From Hondaea fermentalgiana (taxonomy: Eukaryota > Sar > Bigyra > Thraustochytrida > Thraustochytriidae), in assembly GCA_014084085.1 (NCBI GenBank), contig NPFB01000062.1:73824-88360 (forward strand): a stretch of 14,537 nucleotides of DNA. The letters are read 5' to 3'. A model generated the notes under the pieces. That model saw nothing but the letters and a program-made list of their open reading frames with translations, had not been told where the DNA came from and made no database searches. Shown in pieces: positions 7,309 to 14,537 of this stretch. Position numbers and translations under genes: made by a program. Each line of letters opens with the position of its first letter. Positions within the stretch are counted from its first letter, which is position 1.

Positions 7309-8694
7309 ATGTCCACCATCAAGGAGCAGGTGCAGCGGTGCGTCAAGTCGTTCCGGCTGACGGAGCTGATGAAGGACCTGGCGGTGCTTCCGCCGAGCGT
7401 CATGGTCAACGCGCGGGCCATCGTGTTTTTCCGGAAACTGCCCCGCGGAAAGCAAAGCACGACCACCAGCGTGGGCATCTTTGTGAAGAGACTCGGCAAG
7501 GAAGAGTGGTCCAACCCCGTCGCCGTGAGCATGGCCAAAGGCGACGTGTACTGGGGCAAGCTGCCCCGTGTGGACCGCTCTGATATCTTGCTCGTTATCT
7601 CCGATGTTGAGGTGGTCCACAGCTTTGAACTCTACGGACAAACCGGTTTTTCAGACGAGACCAACAAGCTGAAAAAGGGCGTCCTCGTGGAAAACTCGGA
7701 CAGCGGTGTGACGCGTTTCACAGAGGCTCTTTCCGAGCGCCCAGACATGCTGCGCGATGATGACAACTTCTCTTTTGGTATTTGTGATGGACGGCTCTTT
7801 TCTGTGCATATTGAGAACCCGGTCCTTCGCGTGCGCGATTCGAGCAACACAAAGTTCTACACCAGCCGTTCGGCGTCGGCAGCGAGCATTTTCTCGAATC
7901 AAGCCGAGCTCACGGCGGAACGCGCTTCTCTGGTGGGCATGATGCACGACAAGCTGCGCGCACACTTTGATGTGGCCGCCCGGCTTCCTGCGTACGCGTG
8001 TCTGCTCGAGAAGGACTCCGAAGGCGAGAACGCTACAGGTGCTGGGTCGGGAGCTGAAACCTCTGACCCGGTCAAGCGTTCCTGGCAGCAGCAGCAACAG
8101 CTACAGCTACAGCAACAGCAACATCAGCACGATTACGGTGTCAACGCCATGGAGACCCGACGCATGCCATCCGAGTCCATGTCGAGCGAGCACGGCGCCT
8201 GGGCTCCCTCGGGCAGCACAGCTTCAGATCGTGGCCAACCCCTCGGATTGCATGGCGAGGATCACTTTCCGCTCGACGAATCTGCCCCCTTCGGACAACT
8301 CGGCCAACTAGACCCCTCGTTGGTTTCGCGCACCGCTTCCATGTCCGTCTCGTCGCGGCGCAGCTCCGTCATGTCAAACATGTCTTTGCGCAGCCGAGGC
8401 TCGAGTCTTGGCGGCTGGGACTCGGAGGGCTCTGCTCAGGGTTTGGCGCTGATGGGCGGATCTGGGACGGACCTCGGTTCGGGGAGAGATCTCGGGGCAA
8501 CCGGGTACCCTGATCAACAGAGTTCTCCGTGGAATTCGGACGCCGCGAATCTCGCCTCTACCTCTTCTTCCTCGTCGTCTTCGTCCTCAGCATTCGGCCA
8601 GAGCCCGAAATACTCGCCAAAGCCGCCGTCGGATATGCCTCCGAACGAGGTTGGCTCGCGCGAGCGGGTTAACTCCTTTGACTTTGCCGTATAA
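7309..8694 (+). CDS. SYLF (Ysc84-type) lipid-binding domain protein with poly-Q/poly-Ser tail
   Basis: A 461-residue protein. Residues about 20-225 form a diverged SYLF domain (PF04366). The helix-strand start LPPSVMVNARAIVFF is at 28-41, VGIFVKRL-x4-WSNP at 55-70, a hydrophobic strand ILLVISDVEVVHSF at 93-106, and the closing part NFSFGICDGRLFSVHIENP...SSNTKFY at 153-184 matches the 'GLFAGVSLEG...N..FYG' end of the family. SYLF proteins bind phosphoinositides, and some link membranes to actin during endocytosis. The usual partner domain (SH3 or FYVE) is absent. Instead there is a Gln-rich stretch at 260-274, Ser/Arg patches at 340-366 with RRSS-type sites, poly-Ser at 417-427 and a Pro-rich end. 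The ATG at 7309 has A at -3; the frame is open to 7279 without an ATG. The stop is TAA. The membrane role is inferred from the family. Confidence 0.85.
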   Translation: MSTIKEQVQRCVKSFRLTELMKDLAVLPPSVMVNARAIVFFRKLPRGKQSTTTSVGIFVKRLGKEEWSNPVAVSMAKGDVYWGKLPRVDRSDILLVISDVEVVHSFELYGQTGFSDETNKLKKGVLVENSDSGVTRFTEALSERPDMLRDDDNFSFGICDGRLFSVHIENPVLRVRDSSNTKFYTSRSASAASIFSNQAELTAERASLVGMMHDKLRAHFDVAARLPAYACLLEKDSEGENATGAGSGAETSDPVKRSWQQQQQLQLQQQQHQHDYGVNAMETRRMPSESMSSEHGAWAPSGSTASDRGQPLGLHGEDHFPLDESAPFGQLGQLDPSLVSRTASMSVSSRRSSVMSNMSLRSRGSSLGGWDSEGSAQGLALMGGSGTDLGSGRDLGATGYPDQQSSPWNSDAANLASTSSSSSSSSSAFGQSPKYSPKPPSDMPPNEVGSRERVNSFDFAV

Positions 8695-8821
8695 GAACAA
8701 GAAAAACAACAAAGGAAGAAGAAGGAAAGAAAGAGAGAAAGAATATTCAACAACACTGCACCACATCAATACATCAAGAAAACCCCAAAGCTAACTTCAA
8801 TCATTTTATTCATTCATTCTT
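8695..8821. other. Convergent 3' gap, SYLF / glucosylceramidase
   Basis: A 127-bp gap between convergent stops. The left 50 bases are nearly all purine on the plus strand (3' UTR of the SYLF gene). The right end is AT-rich with ATTC units and carries an AATAAA hexamer for the minus-strand gene. Confidence 0.55.
8805..8810 (-). terminator. AATAAA polyadenylation signal for the glucosylceramidase gene
   Basis: A canonical AATAAA hexamer on the minus strand, 11 bases after the TAA stop of the glucosylceramidase gene, in an AT-rich patch. The position is closer to the stop than usual but possible in a compact genome. No matching hexamer was seen for the other genes, so this could be chance. Confidence 0.35.
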
Positions 8822-10711
8822 TTATGACTTCTCCACCGCCATGCTTGCAGAAGAGTCACGAGACTTCCTCAAGCTATCTTTCTGGGTGTTGTCGGTAAGA
8901 GTAAACTTGGCCAAAGGTTCCGGAGGACACGAGAAAACAATCGTCTTCCACTCGTTGGGGCGAATTTCGACGAGCAAAGAGCGCCCCTTCCCAATGTGCA
9001 AGGATACAGTCCGAGGACGAAGCGTTGAAGTGCGGAGCGGCCACGTGATGCCCATGTCATCGTTGGCAAGAACAAGCACACAGCGTGTATCGGATCCATT
9101 GCCGAATCGAAAGGCTGCTGCCTCGAGGGCACGACCTCGTCCGAGGAAAGAGCCATTAACGCCATCAAGACGCACGCGCGTGGCGCCTGGCGGAACAAAC
9201 GCTGAAACGTGCGCCATTGCATAGTACATGGGTTGCTTGTAAAAGACATCACGTGTGGCGTCAACGAGAATGGGAGCATCCACAAAGTTACCGGCATGAT
9301 TTGGACCTCCACGCATATCAAGAGCCAAATTCCAATCGGTCCAGCCGGCAGCACCATTATTAACCTGGTGTATAATGTCACGCAAGTATGCATAGCCACG
9401 CGCCCACGATCCGGGATGAGCCGTATTATCCATGTATCCATTGCAGGCTTCTGTGGCGAGAAGAAATTGCGAGGCGCCATGCAAATTCCTGTTCAGCATG
9501 CTAAATCGTTCAAACGCAAGACCAACATTGGCACCTCCTCCTGCGATCTGACCTGGCAGCGGGCGCGAATCCTCGATACGAGCAGCAAGGGATTGGTACC
9601 AATGAAAAGCGACGCCATCAATGAAGGCTGAGGCGTTGGCGAATCGCGCGTGCTCCAAAAGATCACCAAATTGATCATCTCCAGTCATAATCTTGGTGCG
9701 CGGAAAGGCGGCGCGGACGGCGGGTCCCAGGAAATTTTCAATAAAGCTCGCAAGATCAGACGGCTCATAGTTGGTGTTCTCCCACTTGTTACCAGTAGGA
9801 TTTCCGAGAGGCTCATTCTGTGCGGTAAGGCCCCAAAGATCCACCCCGGCGTTGGCATAAGCCGAGAGGAAGTTGACAATGTAGCCTGCATAAGCCATCC
9901 GGGTTGAATCAGAGGCGTCAAGACCACCAAGCAAATAGCTTGGCTCTGGCGGTCTTTGGAGGATGCGATCAACCCACGTTGTACCACACATGTTGACACT
10001 CGCAGGGGCAGGTGGCCGTGCGCACGTTTTCCACCACGGCGGCGCAGACCACACGGAGCCGAAGACACGAAGACCGTCCTCTTGTGATGAGTGAATTGAT
10101 TGCTGATCCGAGGTGTCGCGAATGATAGCCAGTGCATCCAAGATGAGGTCGAGCTTGTAGTCTAAGCCATCGAGGCCACGGTCATCGCGAAGGGCAAAAG
10201 GTGCAGAAGCGTTTTCCATGAGCGAATACGATTGGCGCGAGAAATCGCTGCTACCAATGGGGACGCGTCCTAGCGAATACCGTGCGCCCTTTGAGCGTGA
10301 AAAATAAGCGTGTAAAGCCTTGGTGCGCGTCGCATTGGAGAGTGAGCCCAGCACAAAGGCGGCAGCGTCTGTAAAGGCGCCCCCAAAGCCGATCATTTCC
10401 TGGGCATCCTGGTCTCGAGATAAGATTTGTACATGGAAAGTCTGTGCATCCGAGTTTGCGGCTCCTTCTTCCTCTCGCTCATCCTCTACGCGCAGCGTAG
10501 ACGCCTCGAGGCGCAAGCCTTCTGCGTTACTTGTAAACACGACAGCAGTTTCGGGCGCTATGCGATCGAGCCACTCGAGGGCGATCTCATCGCAAAAGCT
10601 CGCGTTGCACGCGCAGGCAGTCCCGGCTTGGAACGCGTGCGCCTCGCAGCTCGGCGCCCCGTGCGCTTGCACGAGCAAGCCCACCGTCGCCAGCGCGATG
10701 AGTGCCATCAT
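8822..10711 (-). CDS. Glucosylceramidase (GH30, lysosomal acid beta-glucosidase type)
   Basis: A 629-residue secretory-pathway glycoside hydrolase that should cleave glucose from glucosylceramide in a lysosome or vacuole, or outside the cell. Residues 1-18 form a signal peptide (hydrophobic core, then AHG). The GH30 catalytic barrel runs from about 105 to 500 and the C-terminal beta domain to about 595. The acid/base is E300 in TAQNEP and the nucleophile is E421 in ATEACNG. GFGGAFTDAAA (108-118), FHWY (369-372) and WTDWNLALDMRGGPNHAGNFVDAPILVD (starting at 457) match human GBA1 closely. Six N-glycosylation sequons (N36, N126, N167, N359, N519, N538) fit secretion. There are cysteine clusters near 22-40 and at 230/242. 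A 30-residue Ser/Lys-rich tail follows the last conserved part. Two ATGs are adjacent (10711, 10708); the second has better context. It is single-exon with a TAA stop. A different GH30 specificity is possible. Confidence 0.94.
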   Translation of the reverse strand: MMALIALATVGLLVQAHGAPSCEAHAFQAGTACACNASFCDEIALEWLDRIAPETAVVFTSNAEGLRLEASTLRVEDEREEEGAANSDAQTFHVQILSRDQDAQEMIGFGGAFTDAAAFVLGSLSNATRTKALHAYFSRSKGARYSLGRVPIGSSDFSRQSYSLMENASAPFALRDDRGLDGLDYKLDLILDALAIIRDTSDQQSIHSSQEDGLRVFGSVWSAPPWWKTCARPPAPASVNMCGTTWVDRILQRPPEPSYLLGGLDASDSTRMAYAGYIVNFLSAYANAGVDLWGLTAQNEPLGNPTGNKWENTNYEPSDLASFIENFLGPAVRAAFPRTKIMTGDDQFGDLLEHARFANASAFIDGVAFHWYQSLAARIEDSRPLPGQIAGGGANVGLAFERFSMLNRNLHGASQFLLATEACNGYMDNTAHPGSWARGYAYLRDIIHQVNNGAAGWTDWNLALDMRGGPNHAGNFVDAPILVDATRDVFYKQPMYYAMAHVSAFVPPGATRVRLDGVNGSFLGRGRALEAAAFRFGNGSDTRCVLVLANDDMGITWPLRTSTLRPRTVSLHIGKGRSLLVEIRPNEWKTIVFSCPPEPLAKFTLTDNTQKDSLRKSRDSSASMAVEKS

Positions 10712-10794
10712 TTGTAGTACTATCTTTGGATTTTTTCCATGGACCCAGAGCGACCCAGAGTCATACTGGATACTATACGAGGCAGTGGGGGACC

Positions 10795-10989
10795 GAGAGC
10801 GCTTCGCCGCCGTTTACAAAAGAGACCACTCTCAAGAGCGCGCTTCGCCGCCTTTTCCAAAACGGAAGGAGTAGCAATGAGTAGGAGTAGCAAGCAAGCA
10901 AAGCAAGCAAGCAAGCAGGCTCAGTAGCAAGCAAGAGCCTGCTTGCTTGCTTGCTTGCTTGCGGGGCCAAATAAGAGCGCTTCGCCGCC
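10795..10989. repeat. Three copies of a GAGCGC-TTCGCCGCC box
   Basis: A 15-17 bp box occurs at 10795-10811, 10834-10852 (with an extra GC inside) and 10973-10989, all in the same orientation, 85 to 280 bp upstream of the glucosylceramidase start. The second and third copies begin two degenerate units of about 100-140 bp. Each unit runs box, an A/G-rich linker with AGCAAT and GAGTAG, then AAGC repeats folded back on themselves. This may be a duplicated promoter module. Confidence 0.7.
10901..10956. repeat. Perfect 22-bp inverted repeat with 12-base loop
   Basis: The arms at 10901-10922 and 10935-10956 are exact reverse complements and are built on AAGC units ending in AGGCTC. The loop (10923-10934) is AGTAGCAAGCAA. 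It lies about 190-245 bp upstream of the glucosylceramidase start. A smaller hairpin made of the same AAGC/GCTT motif sits at 11048-11063. Either could form a stable stem in RNA or a cruciform in DNA. Confidence 0.9.
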
Positions 10990-13280
10990 CATCACGAAAG
11001 GGCGAAATGGCCTTTGGGAAAGAGCAGCAATCTCTTGAGTAGCACGTAAGCAAGAGCTTGCTTGCTTGGTTGCTTGCTCAATGGCACGACTTTCGCTCGC
11101 ATCAAAGATAGCAGCAACGGAATTGGAAAGTGAACCTTTGGTCAGACTCTGGCATGAACGAAGCCACCAGGCGCTTCCACCTTGTCAGCCACACTCGCCA
11201 ATGCAAATGCAACTATTTTTTCGCGGTCGCGCAAAGTTATTGCAATTGCCTGGTGCTGCACGTTTCGCATCTAGCTCACCAGCCACTGCCAGGTGCACGA
11301 GCCCGCTGAACAAGGCTGGCGCCCGGGAGCGGTGCACGCTGGTGGTGCACTTCGCAAAAAGCATTTCACTGCAGCTGCAGCTGCGTGCAATGCGCGAACA
11401 AGAGCTTGGATCTCTGGCGGACGAATTGGCCTTTTTTGGAAGCAAAACTGAAATTTCTCCGTCCAATCAAGACCTTAGCTGTCCGGGTGCACGTCCACTC
11501 ATCCGCAGCCGCGCCAAGACCGCTCGCTCTCGCATTTCTTGGCCCAAAAGCCCTCTGTTTTCGCGCCGGCGAAGATGCAATGTGCTGGTCTGCTTCATCT
11601 TCATCGACTAGTCATACCATACACGGGATGGTCTCCTCGATGGATGGTCGACAACGGGCTTGCGCCGCGCGTGCCTGATCGTGCACGTGTGAAGATTCGT
11701 TCTCATATTTTGCCGCGGGTCAAGGAGACGCGAACACCCCACTAGAGGAAGGAAGGTGGCACGAGGAGCGGCTTTCCGAGACCGGGACAGCGTCGCGTCA
11801 CACGTAGACATACCTGAGCCTGGCTATAGCTCGCTCCGACGGTCGTGCCGAGCCTTCTAGAAGTCGGCTTGTGCACGGCGAGTCGATGGCAGCCAGGTCG
11901 AGTTGCATCGGTTCCGACGAGCCGTCCGTCCCGGCAGCTGCAGCGAGTCTGCCGCCGTCTTTTACGGCAATGAGTGGCCCGTAGCGGCCGCTGCATACAG
12001 GCTAACTGCAGCCCAACTCCGGCCAGCTCGAACATTCCTCTTTGGGGTCTTCGCTGGGCCGCTGTGGGCGTCCCCACGACGCACCATAAATGGCCGCGAC
12101 AGTTGGCTGTAGTGCAGCTGGCGGCTGCGGCCGCAAGTGAAGAAAGCACCTCCCACTGCTGCTGCCAGCCAGGCAGCCAGGAGCAGCAGCAGCAGGAGCA
12201 GCAGCACCTTCTTGCCCTCAATGGCCGCATCTTCACCAGCATCTGGACGCACTTTCTCTGCAGTTTATCATGGCAGGGTCCGGTTTGTTTGTTCTGGCTG
12301 GTTTGGCGTGGCCTGCTCTCTCTGTCAATGCAGCGTTGACGAAAGTCGTGATGTCTCCAGAGAAGGCATACTATACCTAGCCTGGCTGGCCTCCGCAGAA
12401 ATAAATAAATGGTTGCAGCGATCGCGAAGATCGTCCCGGGAGAAGCGTCGCTCATCTTGCGATGCCCCGACAAATGTTCCGATCACGTTCTTCGATCCGC
12501 GTGGGCCCTGGCTGCTGCAGTTGGCAGCTGCCAGCTTCAGCCCGCCCTCTCCTTTTGCGTCAGGATCGTGGCTCCAGAGGGTGTCTTGTCACGTTGCTCG
12601 GTACGCGAATCGGGAGCTCGATGGTTGGCGCCACCGAGCGCGCACTTTACGCTCTCTAAAGGACATCCTCCGCACCCCCATCCTGAACCTTTCGCTCCCC
12701 TCCGTCCGCGGTCCGCCACGCCTCCGGAGGGGTCACTCCCGCCCTCTCGCCCTGGACCGCCTCTGGCGACCAAGATTCGCTCTTGCTACTGTGGGAAAGC
12801 AAGATTCCCCGCCCTCTCCGCGACGAATCTTGCTGTGGGTGCACGTGCGGCTGGCGATGTTTGCACAAGAGATCGCAAAAACTTGGGCTTTCTTCGCTCT
12901 GGACGGGAATTTCGCCTCGCCTCGCGCGCAGCCAGCCGCGGCCAGGATTGTTGTCCGTAGGATTGGCGGTGTCTCGCGGGCCGTCCCTTACTCACTTTGC
13001 CTTTTTTCTCCCGGTCCTCGGAGGTTTATGTGCCCCTCGACTCGACATTTTTTCCGTCCACGTACTCCATCCGTCCATTTACTTTCTTCCTTTTCTTTGT
13101 TTTTATTTTCGGGCCATCTTGCTGTAAGTCGGTACATAACTCGTGCCTTGGCGCCTCGTCTCGCCCTCCCCCCCCCCTTTCCCTTCCACCCGCTTGACCG
13201 CCAGCCAGCGCGCGCCGCCGCGTCGCTACTCGCGGGTGCGGCTTGCTTTGGCTGTTGCTTGCCGTTGCTTGCGCCAGCGC

Positions 13281-13325
13281 GTGCAGCGCATGCAGCGCGT
13301 GCAGCGCGTGCAGCGCGTGCAGCAC
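13281..13325. repeat. Five-copy 9-bp tandem array (GTGCAGCGC)
   Basis: Five adjacent 9-bp units: GTGCAGCGC at 13281, 13299 and 13308, ATGCAGCGC at 13290 and GTGCAGCAC at 13317. The unit length is a multiple of three, which keeps the crossing frames open and explains the repetitive Ala-Arg or His-Ala-Leu chance peptides. It is about 600 bp upstream of the phosphate transporter. Confidence 0.9.
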
Positions 13326-13793
13326 GACGCTCGTATTCGCTTTCCTTTTCTTTTCCGGTCTCTGCTGCGCTCTCTTTTTCAGCCGAGTCCCGGCGAACGC
13401 AGGGCGGAGTTGGGCCGCGCAGGGCCGGCCGGCTGCGGCCGGACGACTGCCAGCAGCCGCGGACGGCTGCCTGCGATCGGCATCTTCTCTCTTGCTCGCA
13501 AACCCCCCGAGAGGCTCGCGCGTGCACTTCCTACACCCCGTAGGGAGGGCGGTGAAGAGGCTTGCGTGCACGTTCGCAGCGAATGACGAATTTCGTTGGT
13601 TTGCAAGGCGCAACATGAGAGGATGGGTCCAAGAAATGCGTGCTCACTCTGACGCCGCCTCTGTCCGTGTGCACGCTGCCCCGTCAGGCTGCCTTCTACC
13701 TGGAAGGCGCGACTTGAAGCGAGGATTAAGAATCAACGTGACTGCAGTCCATGCAAGCAGTCGTCGCCCGGCCGACACCCGGCCATCAGCGCG

Positions 13794-13833
13794 CAGCAAA
13801 CCCCGAACCCATTAGCAGCAAACCCCGAACCCA
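13794..13833 (+). repeat. 18-bp direct repeat in the transporter leader
   Basis: The 18-bp word CAGCAAACCCCGAACCCA occurs perfectly at 13794-13811 and 13816-13833, four bases apart. It lies about 100-135 bp upstream of the transporter ATG, in what is probably promoter or 5' UTR. Two identical closely spaced words suggest a paired factor site or a recent small duplication. Confidence 0.8.
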
Positions 13834-13929
13834 GAAGAAGCAAAACCAAAACACAAGCATCAAGCTAGCAACTAGCAAGCAAACAAGCAAGCATAAGCAG
13901 CCTAGCTCGTCGGAAAGCAACCTAGCAAC
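13834..13929 (+). promoter_or_regulatory. A/C-rich probable 5' leader of the phosphate transporter
   Basis: About 95 bases rich in A and C with very few T, made of CAAGC, CTAGCAA and AAGCAA motifs up to the start codon (CTAGCAAC-ATG). This contrasts sharply with the GC- and pyrimidine-rich DNA before it. Unstructured A/C-rich leaders are typical of well-translated eukaryotic mRNAs. The transcript start is not visible, so the boundary is approximate. Confidence 0.4.
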
Positions 13930-14537
13930 ATGGCTTTCACGCCTCAGGGCGTCGCCAAGGGCTTTGGCCTCTTTGTCGGCGTGCTCTTCTTTCTCTACTG
14001 GTTCCTCGTCGGCCTCGCCCTTCTCGGCGATGGCTTCAAGGTCATCGCCGGTGACTCCGCCGGTACGCTCTTCAGCGCCGTCTCCAACCCGGTCGCCGGC
14101 CTCATGGTCGGTATCCTCGCCACCGTCCTCGTGCAGTCTTCGTCCACCACCACCTCTATCATCGTCGCCGCTGCTGGCGCTGGTGTCCTCAAAGTCTCCA
14201 CCGGTATCCCCATGGTCTTCGGCGCCAACATTGGTACCTCGGTGACCAACACGATTGTGTCGCTCGGCTTTGTCGGTGACAAGGAGCAGTACCGCCGCGG
14301 CTTTGCGGGCGCCACCGTCCACGACATGTTCAACTACATGAACGTGTGCCTGTGGCTGCCCCTTGAGGCCATCTCTTCGGCCATCAACGGCGGCAACGGT
14401 GGTATCATGTTCCTCATCACTGAGGCTATCGCCAAGAGCTTCGAGGCCTGTGACGAGGCGACCTCGTCGTCTGGTTGCGAGGACTGGGAGGGCCCCCTCA
14501 AGGTCATCACTGCCGAGATCTCGAAGCGCATCATCTC
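13930..14537 (+). CDS. SLC34-type sodium/phosphate cotransporter (5' part, runs off the window)
   Basis: The first 202 codons of a type II Na+/phosphate cotransporter, a multi-pass membrane protein that couples phosphate uptake to sodium. No stop occurs before the right edge; known members are several hundred residues longer. Visible are a first hydrophobic segment at 11-33, the first family repeat with the hallmark QSSST at 69-73 in a re-entrant hairpin, GANIGTSVTN at 98-107, and the RRGFAGATVHDMFNYMN and LWLPLE segments at 122-146. C173 and C183 start the loop expected to be extracellular. The ATG at 13930 follows an A/C-rich leader (A at -3). Codon use is extreme: only one codon of 202 ends in A, and most end in C, unlike its neighbours. 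High expression is the simplest reading. The second repeat, which would complete the transport site, lies outside the window. Confidence 0.93.
   Translation, partial: MAFTPQGVAKGFGLFVGVLFFLYWFLVGLALLGDGFKVIAGDSAGTLFSAVSNPVAGLMVGILATVLVQSSSTTTSIIVAAAGAGVLKVSTGIPMVFGANIGTSVTNTIVSLGFVGDKEQYRRGFAGATVHDMFNYMNVCLWLPLEAISSAINGGNGGIMFLITEAIAKSFEACDEATSSSGCEDWEGPLKVITAEISKRII

Larger units (their letters stand above)
10712..13929. other. 3.2-kb divergent gap, glucosylceramidase / phosphate transporter
   Basis: The longest gene-free stretch here. Its left end (to about 11075) is a repeat cluster upstream of the glucosylceramidase. About 11076-13000 has no recognisable feature beyond short CAG/CTG patches (12158-12206), an AAATAAATAAAT patch near 12400 and CACGTG at 11684 and 12842. 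From 13000 on there are pyrimidine-rich tracts, a 10-base C run (13168-13177), a 9-bp tandem array and the A/C-rich leader of the transporter. Several long frames are open, the longest 468 codons at 12137-13543 plus (440 from its first ATG). All translate to Arg/Ser/Ala/Pro-rich low complexity with no domain I recognise. I found no tRNA, rRNA or transposon. Confidence 0.5.

Noticed and set aside
6342..7641. Long open frames on both strands in the PNGase/SYLF gap (284 codons plus; 321 and 340 codons minus)
   Set aside because: Translations are Lys/Gln-, Arg/Ser- or Ala-rich products of purine-rich and GCTCGC repeats; the minus frames run into the SYLF coding region.
9040..9260. CACGTG sites as lysosomal regulatory elements
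   Set aside because: They lie inside the glucosylceramidase coding sequence, not in a promoter, so they are most likely incidental.
10720..11053. Three short minus-strand Leu-rich frames resembling signal peptides
   Set aside because: The Leu/Ala/Cys runs come from AAGC repeats read in different frames, and the shared Arg-Arg-Ser-Ala-Leu word is just the repeated GC box translated.
11081..11611. A 176-codon plus-strand open frame with an ATG start
   Set aside because: Weak start context (T at -3), no domain, no compositional contrast with the surrounding noncoding DNA.
11742..12473. A 243-codon minus-strand open frame rich in Cys and Arg
   Set aside because: The Cys run derives from CAG/CTG triplets; there is no motif and it overlaps other equally open frames.
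1..14537. tRNA, rRNA and small structural RNA genes
   Set aside because: I scanned for T-loop words (GTTCRAN) with flanking stems and for rRNA-like conserved blocks and found none outside coding sequence; a covariance-model search would settle it.

Overview
This looks like nuclear DNA from a GC-rich, intron-poor unicellular eukaryote. All six complete genes read as single exons. Their starts are ATG codons, mostly in good Kozak context (the PNGase start is a perfect ACC-ATG-G). The products are eukaryotic housekeeping enzymes, and the gaps are long and full of short tandem repeats. A thraustochytrid or other labyrinthulomycete is my best guess: single-exon genes, strongly C-ending codons in one gene, and A/C-rich AAGC-type leaders. 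That placement is inference; the sequence itself shows only a compact eukaryote.

Layout, left to right: 1-551, GC-rich DNA with no gene. 552-1244 and 1569-2267, both on the minus strand, are two tandem paralogous short-chain dehydrogenases of the C-factor/sniffer type. 3130-4899 (+) is a fusion of a Cas4/RecB-like iron-sulphur PD-(D/E)XK nuclease and a DUF2779 domain, an architecture otherwise known to me from bacteria. 5063-6064 (-) is a cytosolic peptide:N-glycanase. 7309-8694 (+) is a SYLF-domain protein with a poly-Q and poly-Ser tail. 8822-10711 (-) is a secretory or lysosomal GH30 glucosylceramidase. 10712-13929 is a 3.2 kb gap with an inverted repeat and several tandem repeats. 13930 to the right edge (+) is the first 202 codons of an SLC34-type sodium/phosphate cotransporter; it is cut off by the window.

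After the two tandem minus-strand genes the strands alternate. This gives three divergent gaps that probably hold promoters (2268-3129, 6065-7308, 10712-13929) and two short convergent gaps that hold the 3' ends (4900-5062, 8695-8821). The genes do not form a pathway. PNGase and glucosylceramidase both act on glycoconjugates, but in different compartments.

The points most worth following up are: the bacterial-type nuclease fusion in a eukaryotic setting, with a possible organelle-targeting extension; a 77-bp near-identical block shared by otherwise diverged dehydrogenase paralogs, which suggests gene conversion; the palindrome and repeated GC box upstream of the glucosylceramidase; and the extreme codon bias of the phosphate transporter.
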